Source of the DNA: Planctomyces sp. SH-PL62
Lineage (GTDB): Bacteria > Planctomycetota > Planctomycetia > Planctomycetales > Planctomycetaceae
Assembly (NCBI GenBank): GCA_945893045.1
Contig: CAMDEA010000039.1
Span: forward strand, 1 to 50,627
DNA length: 50,627 nt
Direction of reading: 5' to 3'
Made by a program: the position numbers and the translations under genes. Below are positions 25,816 through 36,000 of the stretch, in pieces (the stretch's first letter is position 1; each line of letters starts with the position of its first letter). The notes beneath the pieces are model-generated. The model was not told the origin of the DNA and did no database searches. It saw only the letters and a list, made by a program, of their open reading frames with translations.

Positions 25816-27996
25816 TCAGTGCAGGCTGACCGTGCGAAGTGACTCGATCAGCGGACGGAAGTACGAATCGTGGCGGCTGATCATCGAGCCGGAGATGCGG
25901 ACGCTGACTGACGCGAGCCCTTCGTGGCCCTCGACGGTCCAGGTGGTGCCGGAGATGTCGCAGTCGTCGATCAAGCGGCCGGCGAGTTTTTCGATCTTCA
26001 GTCCCGCGAAGCGGCTCGCGGCGACGGCGAAGCCGCGCTCACTGGCTTCGATGAGCAGCAGCCGAGTCGATGTGCCGACCAATCCGCTCTTCCGCTCGCC
26101 GACGGGCAACTCGATCTGAGCGGGCCACACGATGGTGATCCCGGAGTAGGCGAATTGAATGGTTTCAGCAGAGGCTAACTCGGCCAGCGCGACTTTGGCG
26201 ACGAGCACATCCAGATTTGAACCGGGCGCGTCCTTGGGCAGCAGCGAGGCAAAGGCATCGCCGTATTCGCGGTCGAGCAACTTCTTCGCTTTGGCGAAGT
26301 CTTGGCCGAGGAAGACGGCGGTTTCCAAAACGATCTCGTCGGGTTGCACGTCCCACGGACGTGCTCGTGCGGCGAGGCGACATAGATCCGCGACGTACTG
26401 CGTGACGGTCGGCAGCGAGACATCGAGGTCGGGCGGCTCGAACGCATACGGCGGATTCGCGGTGGTGTCTTCGAGCAAGCCGCGGCGTTGGTGTTCGTCG
26501 AGCTTGCGAAATAACTCGGCGAAGTTCAGCCGTGTGTCGAGGTCATCGAGCGGGCAGCCTTTGACGCAGACCAAGAACGCGGCTAGCGAGGTCGCCGCCT
26601 TGAGTTGCTCGCCGTGCGGTTCAATCGCGGCCTTATCGTGCGCGGTCGCCGGTAGAGTGTCCGCGAAGTGCAGCTTTAACCCCAAGCGTGTCTCGACACC
26701 GCCAAGCCAATCGTCCACCAGCTTGCGAGTCTTGCCGTGAATGAACGACTCGAAGAAGCGTTCCAGCCGCCGTGCGATCTGCTGGCGATCCGGCAGTGAC
26801 AAGTTCTCGTGAACATCGACCAGAGGCCGCACGTTGTGATGCGTCGATAAGCAGCGATAGAGAAAGACACGGTCATACTCGCTGCGCAGTTGCAGCGAGC
26901 CGACCTCGCGCAGCGCTTGAGCGAGGTTTTCTCGCGACAATGGAAAGCGGCTCATGAGGTCGGTCAGTTCGGCGGCATAGACCCAGTTGGAATCGCGATG
27001 GCGGAAGTCGCCGCCGTAGATGCTGGCGACCTCGAAGCCGATGACACGCACGACTTCGTTGAGCAGCGACACCGCTTGGTGGTCGATCAGCCAATTCGCG
27101 GCTGCCTTTGTGCCGCGTTTGCCGAGTTCCGTCAGTGCCCACGAGAGGCCCAACGTCACCGGAGTCGCCCCGGCGATCCAGCGGCCGAAGTACGAGGCCG
27201 TCTGCATGTAACCAAAATAGGGCTGCGCGGAGTTGTAGAGGTCATACGCCTTCAATGCCTTCTGCAAGTAGCCGTGCAGCGTGTTGATGTTTTGATCTTT
27301 CGGACTGAGCGGCAATCGCTCCAGCACGACGAGCAGATGCAAGCACGCTCGGCTCCCCGCGCGCAGCAACTGATCGAGACTCGTTTCGAGCAGCGGATTC
27401 TCGACGCCCGGCCGATAGACCTGAGCGACTCGGATCACGAAGGCATTCGCGTCATCACGAATGCGGCGGCTGTCGATTTTCCCCTCTTGCTTGTAATGCC
27501 CTTCGCGCAGCCGCTGATAAAGCTGTTGAGACTCTTCGCCGATGATCTCCAAGACGCGCTGGTCTTGAGCGGACAATTCTCGCGGTGAAACAGCACTCGT
27601 TTCTTCGAGCGTGTCGTCGTCCGGCTGCGGGTACTCCAACCACTCGCGAAAGTTGACCAGCCGGTTGGCGAGATGCAGCTCGCGCGCATCCAACTGCCGC
27701 GCACGATCGGTGAGCTGGTCCTTGGTCGTCTCCAGAAACTTGTCGATTTCGGCTCGCCGCTCGGTCAGTTCCTGTCGCTCGGCTTTGATCGCTTCTCGCT
27801 CGGCCGCCAGCTCCTGATCGACATCGCGGATTCGACGCCGAGCACAAAACGCTCCGGCCGCCGCCGTGCCGCCAACGGCAATCAAGATTCCTTCGGCCAG
27901 CCCGAATGATTTTGCGATCGCCAAGTAAGTGGCTGAACCCCAAGCGATCGCGGCGGTGATCAGACACAACACCAACGTGGCGGAGCGAGAGGTCAT
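25816..27996 (-). CDS. Unrecognised protein with membrane helices and coiled coil
   Basis: A 726-residue protein of no family I recognise. Two hydrophobic segments stand at the N-terminus (LVLCLITAAIAWGSATYLAI; LAEGILIAVGGTAAAGAFC), followed by a coiled coil (about 45-110, rich in Glu, Arg and Gln: ELAAEREAIKAERQELTERR). A large mostly helical domain follows, with a second possible membrane-near part at PVTLGLSWALTELG. ATG 27996 was chosen because the longer frame to 28149 runs through a palindrome and lacks a ribosome site. It lies between the S46 gene and a radical SAM gene on the same strand. It has weak resemblance to membrane-tethered scaffold proteins, but nothing more can be said. Confidence 0.7.
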   Translation of the reverse strand: MTSRSATLVLCLITAAIAWGSATYLAIAKSFGLAEGILIAVGGTAAAGAFCARRRIRDVDQELAAEREAIKAERQELTERRAEIDKFLETTKDQLTDRARQLDARELHLANRLVNFREWLEYPQPDDDTLEETSAVSPRELSAQDQRVLEIIGEESQQLYQRLREGHYKQEGKIDSRRIRDDANAFVIRVAQVYRPGVENPLLETSLDQLLRAGSRACLHLLVVLERLPLSPKDQNINTLHGYLQKALKAYDLYNSAQPYFGYMQTASYFGRWIAGATPVTLGLSWALTELGKRGTKAAANWLIDHQAVSLLNEVVRVIGFEVASIYGGDFRHRDSNWVYAAELTDLMSRFPLSRENLAQALREVGSLQLRSEYDRVFLYRCLSTHHNVRPLVDVHENLSLPDRQQIARRLERFFESFIHGKTRKLVDDWLGGVETRLGLKLHFADTLPATAHDKAAIEPHGEQLKAATSLAAFLVCVKGCPLDDLDTRLNFAELFRKLDEHQRRGLLEDTTANPPYAFEPPDLDVSLPTVTQYVADLCRLAARARPWDVQPDEIVLETAVFLGQDFAKAKKLLDREYGDAFASLLPKDAPGSNLDVLVAKVALAELASAETIQFAYSGITIVWPAQIELPVGERKSGLVGTSTRLLLIEASERGFAVAASRFAGLKIEKLAGRLIDDCDISGTTWTVEGHEGLASVSVRISGSMISRHDSYFRPLIESLRTVSLH

Positions 27997-28054
27997 GGGT
28001 GAGCCTTGGATGGGCGATGAGATGGCGAGGATCGTTTCTATGACAACTAAAGAG

Positions 28055-28125
28055 CCCGACGAATGAAAGGAGACGACGAATCGGGAAGCCATCAAAACAT
28101 TCGTCGTCTCCTTCGATTCGTCGGG
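28055..28125. repeat. Inverted repeat in a gap
   Basis: Arms 28055-28081 (CCCGACGAATGAAAGGAG start) and 28099-28125 pair with two mismatches; loop 17 bases. It lies between two minus-strand genes, upstream of the unknown 726-residue gene. Confidence 0.85.
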
Positions 28126-28145
28126 ATCATTCTTTGCTCGGTTGA

Positions 28146-29219
28146 TCAAAAAAGCCGCATCTGCCCCGAACTCGGCGTCGGATGTTTGAAGTACCGTGTC
28201 TCCAGCGGTGGACGAGTTTCGTCCAGTCGGTACTTCTTCGAGAAGACACGAAACGTCTGAGCGATCTGCTCGGCGATCGGTCCCTCGCCTCGTCGGCGCG
28301 ACCCAAACTGCGAATCATTCAGCTTGCCATCGCGGCACTGACGGATCAGCGATTCGATTTTGTCCTTCTTCGACGGCAAAGCTTTCGCCAGCCAATCGGT
28401 GAAGACCGGCAGCACGGTCAGCGGCAATCGCAGCAGGATGTATTGAGCCACGACCGCTCCGGCCTCTTTCGCGGCGGCCAGGATCGCTGGGATTTCGCTG
28501 TCGTTTAGACCGGGAATCACCGGGCCGATCATCACACCGGTCTCGACGCCGGCCGCTGACAACTCGCGAATCGTTCGCAGCCTCGCGTCGGGCGAACTGG
28601 TACGCGGTTCGAGCGTTCTCGCCAACTCCGCATCGAGCGTTGTGACGCTCAGCAGGACTTTCGCCGTGCGGCGTTCGGCCATCGGTTGCAGCACATCGAG
28701 ATCGCGCGCGACCAGTGCGTTCTTCGTAACGATGCCGATCGGCTGACCGCACTCGGCCGCGACTTGCAGGCAGCGGCGAGTCAGTTGTAAGCGTCGTTCA
28801 ATCGGTTGATAGCAGTCGGTCACACCAGAGAACGCAATCCACTCCGGCACATACGCATCACGAGCCAGCCAATCGCGAAGCAACTCCGGCGCGCGGTCCT
28901 TGACCATGATGCGGCTCTCGAAATCCAGTCCCGCGTTGAAACCGAGATACTCGTGAGTCGGCCGCGCGTAGCAGTACACGCAGCCATGCTCGCAGCCGCG
29001 ATACGGATTCACGCTGTAGCGAAACGGGATGTCCGGGCTGTCGTTCTCGCTGACGATCGACCGCGACTGATCGACCAGAAACTGCGTCTTCACCTTTCGC
29101 TCATCCGAGGAGTCCTCTTCGCGGAGTTGCTCAAGGTCTGCCTCAGCATGAAACGCCTCGAAGCGATTCGGCGGATCGGCCTGAGCGCCTCGGCCATGAC
29201 GTTCGAGTTCGTGTGACAT
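28146..29219 (-). CDS. SPL-like radical SAM protein (PA0069 type)
   Basis: A 357-residue radical SAM enzyme. The iron-sulfur motif is CEHGCVYC (Cys 76, 80, 83), placed in NPYRGCEHGCVYCYARP, as in the spore-photoproduct-lyase-related PA0069 family. SGVTDCYQPIERRLQLTR and GIVTKNALVARDLDVL follow and complete the family pattern. ATG 29219 precedes MSHELERHGRGA; an earlier frame start at 29330 would translate a palindrome. The reaction is unknown; relatives sit near photolyase-type or DNA-damage genes in some genomes, but no such neighbour is seen here. Confidence 0.88.
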   Translation of the reverse strand: MSHELERHGRGAQADPPNRFEAFHAEADLEQLREEDSSDERKVKTQFLVDQSRSIVSENDSPDIPFRYSVNPYRGCEHGCVYCYARPTHEYLGFNAGLDFESRIMVKDRAPELLRDWLARDAYVPEWIAFSGVTDCYQPIERRLQLTRRCLQVAAECGQPIGIVTKNALVARDLDVLQPMAERRTAKVLLSVTTLDAELARTLEPRTSSPDARLRTIRELSAAGVETGVMIGPVIPGLNDSEIPAILAAAKEAGAVVAQYILLRLPLTVLPVFTDWLAKALPSKKDKIESLIRQCRDGKLNDSQFGSRRRGEGPIAEQIAQTFRVFSKKYRLDETRPPLETRYFKHPTPSSGQMRLF

Positions 29220-29257
29220 CCGTTTCGTTCCCGCTTCTGAGTGCTTCACGATCTGAG

Positions 29258-29352
29258 AATAAGGATTGCCGAGTAAGGATTGCAGAAGGACAAAGGAAAC
29301 GCAGGATGTCCTGCCCTCTGCCTTCTTCAATCCTTACTCGTCAATCCTTATT
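29258..29352. repeat. Inverted repeat in the gap at 29.3 kb
   Basis: AATAAGGATTGCCGAGTAAG (from 29258) has an inverted near copy ending at 29352, with one or two mismatches per arm. It lies between the divergent starts of the radical SAM gene (minus) and the ABM gene (plus). Confidence 0.85.
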
Positions 29353-29430
29353 TCATCCGCCGCTGGAAGCCAAACACTCCGAGGGCTACCTTGTTCCGCG
29401 ACTCGAGTTCCCAATTCAACGAGGCTTGCC

Positions 29431-29721
29431 ATGACTTACAACAACGTGGTCGTCACGGTCAACGACGAACAAGACGTCCCGGAAATCCGCTCGCTGCTGT
29501 TGGAGCAAACGCGGCTCTCGCGTCTGGAGCCGGGCTGCGAACGCTTTGAACTGTACCAGTCGCAGACGGACCCGAAAGTTTTCATTCTCGTCGAGCGTTG
29601 GAGTTCTCCGGAGGCGCTGGATCAGCATCGGCTGGCGAAGGCGTATGTGGAAATCTACAAGCCGAAGGTGCTGCCGAAGGTCGATCGCACGCCGTATCCG
29701 TGCAACCTGTTGGAGCCATAA
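29431..29721 (+). CDS. ABM-fold protein (antibiotic biosynthesis monooxygenase domain)
   Basis: A 96-residue single-domain protein with the ABM ferredoxin-like fold: VVVTVNDEQDVPEIRSLLLE, then EPGCERFELYQSQTDPKVFI and LVERWSSPEALDQHRLAKAY. These small proteins are often monooxygenases or heme-linked enzymes, or have unknown roles. ATG 29431 is followed by MTYNNVVVTV and has only a weak ribosome site (GAGGC). It is followed after 3 bases by the next gene. Confidence 0.8.
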   Translation: MTYNNVVVTVNDEQDVPEIRSLLLEQTRLSRLEPGCERFELYQSQTDPKVFILVERWSSPEALDQHRLAKAYVEIYKPKVLPKVDRTPYPCNLLEP

Positions 29722-29724
29722 ATC

Positions 29725-30030
29725 ATGGGCTGGTGGCGCTATTGGCTGATGGGTGATCTCGGTCAGCAGTTCGATATTGGCGACCTGCGGACCGACGTGA
29801 TGAGTCTCCGCAGCCAATTGCGGAGCGAAACTCGAACCGCCGGTCGCGGTGTTGAAGAACTGCGCCGCGAGAACGAAGAACTCAAACTGACGCTGGCCGC
29901 TGTCGTTCGCTTGCTGATTCGCAAACGAGTGCTGGCGGCATCCGAGATTGAGTCGTTAATCGCCGAGTTAGATTCTGAGGATGGTTCGTTCGATGGGCGA
30001 TTGGACTCGCCGATCATCCCGCCGTCTTAA
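29725..30030 (+). CDS. Small coiled-coil protein
   Basis: A 101-residue protein of no recognised family. A short aromatic N-terminus (MGWWRYWLMGDLG) may touch the membrane; about 20-75 is a coiled coil (MSLRSQLRSETR, VEELRRENEELKLTLAAVVR) followed by an acidic tail. It starts 3 bases after the ABM gene and ends 24 bases before the giant membrane protein, so it probably belongs to one operon with both. Confidence 0.65.
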   Translation: MGWWRYWLMGDLGQQFDIGDLRTDVMSLRSQLRSETRTAGRGVEELRRENEELKLTLAAVVRLLIRKRVLAASEIESLIAELDSEDGSFDGRLDSPIIPPS

Positions 30031-30054
30031 GGCTGACCAATCGGAACCCTGCCG

Positions 30055-33000
30055 ATGGAAGTGCTGCTCATCATCGGGTTCTTGCTGTTCCTGGTCACGC
30101 TGGTGGGCCACGGGATTTGGTTGATCGTTGCCTTCCTGATCCGCAGTCTCGTCGATCCGTATCAGCCGCCACCCCCGGTGGCTCCGGTTGCACCGCCGAA
30201 GAAAGCGTGTCCGCATTGCGGAGCTTGGTGCGCGGCGACGTTTCAGAAATGTCCGACGTGCGGGAAGCCAGTCGCAGAGCAACCACGCTCGCCGATGGAA
30301 AAGTTGCAGAGCCTGCAACGGCAACTCGATCTGCTGCTGGCCGAAGAGGTGCTCTCGCTGGAACAGTCCGAGTCTGTGCGAGTGGTCCTGCAACAAGCGA
30401 TCGAGAAGCTCAAACCGCTGGCGGCTGAGCAGCAGAACTCAGAACTGCCGACGCTCGAAGTGGCTGACGTCATCGAACCGGCCGGTTCCGACGTGGGTGC
30501 CAGGGGTCGGGTGTGCGACTTTCAGAAATCGCCGTCATCGACTTCGTCACTTCTCGCGATTTCCTCGGCGATTTCTGAAAGTCGCACACCCGACCCCGCG
30601 CTGCCCCACGAACACAAACGCTCGACCTGGACCGATTGGCTGCAAGCGTTTTTGGAAGAGAAGAACATCCGCTGGGGTGAGTTGTTGGCCGGGATGTTGA
30701 TCGTCGGCAGCTCAGTCGGTTTGGTGATCAGTCTGTGGTCAACACTTCGTAACGCGATCCCCTATTTCCCCGCGCTGTGCTTTCTCGCGGTGACAGCGGC
30801 GATTCACGGAGCGGGCCTCTACACGCTGCGGCATTGGCGGCTGAAGACGACGAGTCGCGGTCTGCTGACGATCGCGCTACTGCTCGTGCCGCTGAACTTT
30901 CTCGCGGCGATCGCGCTCTCCGAGCAACGTTCCGCGACCGATCCGTTGTATGTGACGGCGGTCTTCATCGGCGTCGCCGCTTATGGCTGGATTACCTGGT
31001 CTGGCACGCGCGAGCTGATGCACTTCGGAGCGACGTGGTTATCGCTGGCGGTGCTCGGCAGCGCGATCGGTCAGTTGATCATCGGCCGAATGACGTCGGC
31101 AGGGCTGAGCACCATCGAATTGAACGGCTTATTCGCATTGCCGCTGCTGACGTACGTCGTGGCGTTGCTCGGCACGTCGCATTTCGCCGCACGGTGGCAA
31201 CGATTGCCGCCACGTCGTGTCGAGAGTTTGTATCGCTTATTGGGGATCGCGTTCTTCTCGCTGGCGGTGGCGCTCAGCCTGTTGTTGTGGAAGTCGCAAG
31301 CGGTCCTCGACACGCTCAGCCGGTTGTCGCCGTGTGTGAGTCTCGCGGCGGCGATGATCGTGGGCGTGGCAGGCCGGTTGCTGCCGGAGCGGCAAGGGGT
31401 CGGAAGTCTTTTTCGAGGCGGCGGAAATGGGGCTTCGATCGCTTCATCAAACGACCTCGCCGCCTCGAAAAAGACTCCCGACCCCGTCACGGCCAACATC
31501 GCCGCAACCGCCGTCACGTTGATCGGCGCGATGCTGATGGTCGTCGCCGTCGTGCTGGCGTGGCCGGACCCGGAACGCTTGATCGCAGTGGGCGTGGTGA
31601 ACTTCGTCGCGCTGAGTTGGTTTGGGTTTGCCATCGGCCTCGCACCTCTGCACGTCCCAGCATTGGCGAGTTTCACGCTGGCTGGGCTGATTGCGTTTCA
31701 TCGGTTCGGTCAGGCGATCGGCGGCGCGGGTGTTTCCGAAACTCGGAATTTGATCGAAACGATCCTGCTCGGCCGCAGCGGAGTCGTCGTCTCACTGATG
31801 TCGTTGCTGACGACGGCGATCGCAGCAGTGTTCTGGAGTGGCGGATTGCCAACCCGGCGGCGCGAACATGCGACGAGTTATCTTGCGGCGGCGGCGGGTA
31901 TGGCGGTGCTCAGTTTGGGGATCGCAGGCTATGCCGGCTTCTGGCCACATGCTGTGCAGCCGAGCATTGACCGCTCGCTGCCGACGCTCGTGTTCGTGCT
32001 GTTCGGCATCGCCGGGATGGTCGCGAATGAACGGCTCAATCGCATTGAGATTGCGTGGGCCGGAGCCGTCGTGTGGTTAGCGGTCTTCCTGCACGTACTC
32101 GGCTGGAACACACATCTGCGCGAGTGGCTCGATGGTTTCGGCTGGTTGCCGAGTCGTCCGATTGTCGTGGCGCTGTTGTCGTTCGCGACGTGGTCGCTGG
32201 GCAGCGCGGTGGTCGGCAAGTACCGCAACCGGTTCGTGACACCGTGGTCCGCCGCCAGTGGCCGAGCCACCGTCGTGGCGTTGTTCGTGTTGCCGTGGAA
32301 AGTTTGGGGCGACTTCGGCCCGCACGCGATTTATCTCGGCTGGGTCGCCGCGCTGTGTCTCGGTCAGGCGCATCTGTGGCAATCGCGAAATCTGTTTTCG
32401 TTGAGCCAAGTGGTCGCGTTCATCGCGGCCAGTGTGGGAGTCACGTCGTTCGCTCAGCATGCAGACTGGTGGAGCGTGTACGACAACGATGTGTCGTCTC
32501 TCTTTGACGTGCGACATGGACATTGGCAGGTCGCAGGGTTGGCGATGGCCTGTGTGCCGTGGGTTCTGTGGCGTCGCTGCGGCGGACGCTGGGCGGTGCT
32601 GGCGCGGTGTAGTGATTGGAAACTGGATCGGGTGTTGTTGCCGGTGCTCGTGATTCTCTTCGCGGGACAGACGTGGTTCGGGCTATGGCCGGCGCTCGGC
32701 TTTGAGATCATCCGGTTGAATTCCATTCTGTCGTGGCGCTGGGATCGAGTGATCGTGTTTCTGTTTGGTTGGGGCGCAGTGTGTTGGTCCGTGGAGGAAG
32801 TGACGCGGAGCTGGTTCCGTCCGTGGTGTCCGAGCATGCCGGCTCAAGTCCGTATTCCATGGCTGGCCGAATTACTTTCGTTGCTGTTGGCATTCGGGAT
32901 GTTTGTCTGGCCGGATGCCGTTTGGAGCGGCACGCATCATGCGAGCTTATGGAACACTTGGCCGCGTTCGCGCGAGCTGTATTTCGGGACAACCGCCTGG

Positions 33001-36000
33001 TGGCCAGTCGCGGCGACTGTGAGCGTGTTGATCGTCATGTTGCTGGAGCGGCGGCGTTGGCTGCCGGTCGCAGGTCTGATCGTCGCGAGCTGGGCCGCGG
33101 TGCTCCAAGCCAACGTGTGGCATGATCAATTGGCCGAGGTACGAAACGTTGATAATGACATCGTTACCGGGTTGCTGTGGTCACTGACCGGGCTCACGGC
33201 GATCGTGATGGTTGTGGCCGAGTTGCTTCGCAACTCGGAGTGGAGTCGCGGAGCGACTCCGCCACATTCGGCCACGGGGATTGCCATCTGGTTTTGTTTG
33301 CTGCCGGCGACTGTGTTGATGCGGTTGGAGTGCGAAGCCTGGTTGATGCACGCTCGGCCGTTGGCGACCGAAGTTGGTCTGCGATTGGGAGTGGTCGGTG
33401 CCGCGTTTGTCGGCATTCTGCCGATGGTGGCCTGGACGATCTTGCTGATGTGGCAAGCGGCTCGGCAACGATCTTCGACGGTGATGTTCGGAGCGTCTCA
33501 CGCCTGGGTGCTGGGGTTCGCTCTGATTGGTTTGATGATGTTCTATCAGCAGCCGAGCGGCGGGGATGTCGCCGCGCTCGTGCGGATGCTGGAATGGTCG
33601 GTGCTCGGATTGGGTTCGTTCTCGCTGCTGTGGTTCTGGCGGCGCGAGTCTGTCGAACCGATGGCTCCGTCTTGTTTCGATCGGCGATTCGATGTCATGA
33701 AATCCACGCCTTGGTTGTGGCATCAACTCTGGAGTTGGGGCAGCCTGTTGCTGGTGAGTGCGATCGCCGCCGTGCGCTTGTTCGAGCACACCTCATTCTT
33801 TCGCCAGCAACTTCCAGAGAGTTTCGCGGCTCTGTCGCCGTTTCGCGGCGCGGTGGGTCATGTCGGGTTCCTCGTTGTCTTGGTCGCCGCGTGGCTGGTG
33901 GAGCATTCGCGCATCCATCGATGGCATGCTCTGGGCTTGGTTTCGCTGGCCTGGATACCGCTGCTGGCCGCATCGTTGCCACGCGAAGGTTCGCCTGCGT
34001 GGGAATCGTATCACGTTTGGGAAATGGGCTGGTTGGCGTTGGCCGTGGGATGGTCGGCGACGCGACTTGTGTTGGCGATGGAAGGTAGCCCGATCCCTTG
34101 TGGGTCGGTTGATCCCCTTGATGATTCAAATCGACCAGGCCACAAGGGCCTGGGCTACGAGATGTCGAAATCTGTTGCTGCGTCATTGTGGTCGGATGCG
34201 GCGAGCGTCGGCGTTGTCGTGTTGTCGCTGCGTGAATTTTGGTTTCACGAGTCTGTCGCCTGGCCGGCAGGTTGCGTGGCGGTTGTCGCGGCGAGCGTCT
34301 CGGCGTTGGCTTGGGCGAATCGAACGCAATGGCGTGTTGCGATTTCAATGATGTGCGTGGCCTTGGCGACCATGATGGCGTGGCGGCCGGAAGTCGGTGG
34401 CTGGCTGCAACGCGCGAAACCGGACGACGTGACGTGGTGGGAGGCGGGATTGATCTCGCTGGGCGTCGCCGCGCTGGCTTGGCAGATCGTCGAGGTGTGG
34501 TGGCAACGTCGGCGCGGAGAACGGTTTGATCCCGTCAGCAAAGTGGCGGCATGCCGGTCGGTGGGGCGAGTCGTATTAGGAGGCGGATTGCTCTTCGTCT
34601 TTGGTGGTGTGTTGGTTCATGCCGGGTCGGCTCAGCGTGGCCTGCATGATGCTCAGGAATTGTTTTGGAATGTGCATCCGCTGGCGGGAGTCTTGATGTG
34701 GTTCGGAGTGGCAGCGACGTTTGTGGTGTCGGCGTGGGATCGGTTCTCGAAGACGACGGTGGCGGGACTTTATGCTTCGATCTGGCTGGCGCTGCTGCTG
34801 GTGCTCGAGTCGCGTGCGCTGGCCATGTCGGAGCGTTGGTCGGTGTGGGCCATCGGCCTGATGGCGGCCGATGTGGCGATCGTCGGTGCGGCGTGGTGGC
34901 AAGCGAAGGGGTCGGGAGTCTTTTTCACGCCGCCTTCAGAGACCTCCGAGGCTTCGTTGACCGACGGCGGCGTGAAAAAGACTCCCGACCCCGCGATGCT
35001 CGGCGAGAGTTGGCGGAATCGGCTGACAGGGGCGGAGCAATGGCTCTCGAATGCTCAATTGGCTTGGGCCGCGGCAATCAGCGTGATGGCGATCATCGGC
35101 GTGCTGAATTTCAACGATCGCTCACTACGGTTGTGGTGCGTGGCGAGCGTGGCGGTGCTCGTGCCCGGCATCGCGGCGCTCGCGAGTTCTCGGCGACGTG
35201 AGCTGTTTCAACGTGTCGCTCTTGGATTAGGAGCGGTCTGGTTGGTGGACTGCCTGTGGGCGTTGATGGAGCCGCAACCGCGCGCCGACTTTTGGTTGCA
35301 GCGTTCGATTCGAGCGCTCGAAGCGTTGGCGGTGACGGCGTTCGTGTACGGCGTCGGATTGGTCCGAGTGATTCACTCGAACAACGATTGGCGGTTGGCG
35401 GTCCAACGAGCGGCTCGCGATGCCGGCGTCTCGGCCATCGTCGCGCTGATGGCGGTGTTGTGCCTGGAGGCTTGGTGGTTTGATCCGGTCAATGGGTCTC
35501 CGGTGACTGGGTGGCAGATCGCGTTGGTCGCGGCCGCGCTCGTTGGGTTGGCAGTCGCTTTGTTGACGATGGCACTGACGGAAAGCCAATCGGAAGGCGA
35601 ACCCGTGAGCGGCACGGCGTTAGCCGCCGGTCCGTTCGCACAGCCACCGGTGGCTAGCGCCATCCCGCTGATTTTCACGCCGCAAGCGTTCGTCTACGCA
35701 GCGGAGGTTGTCATCGCGCTGTTGTTCCTGCACTGCTATCTGACGATGCCGGAGTTGTTCCGTGGTTACTTGCAGCCGTACTGGCCGCTGATCGTGATGG
35801 CGATTGCGTTCGCCGGGGTCGGGGCCAGTGAGCTTTGCCAGCGAGCGAAACTCCGCGTGTTGTCCGAGCCGTTACAGAACTCGGCGGCGCTGTTGCCATT
35901 GATTCCAGCGTTGGGCTTTTGGGTGGCAACGTCGCGCACCGATTATTCATCGGTGTTGTTCGCGGCCGGGCTGGTCTATGTCTGGTTGAATCTTCGGCGG

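Noticed and set aside
27996..28149. Longer start of the 726-residue unknown protein
   Set aside because: The extension would translate a palindrome and has no ribosome site.
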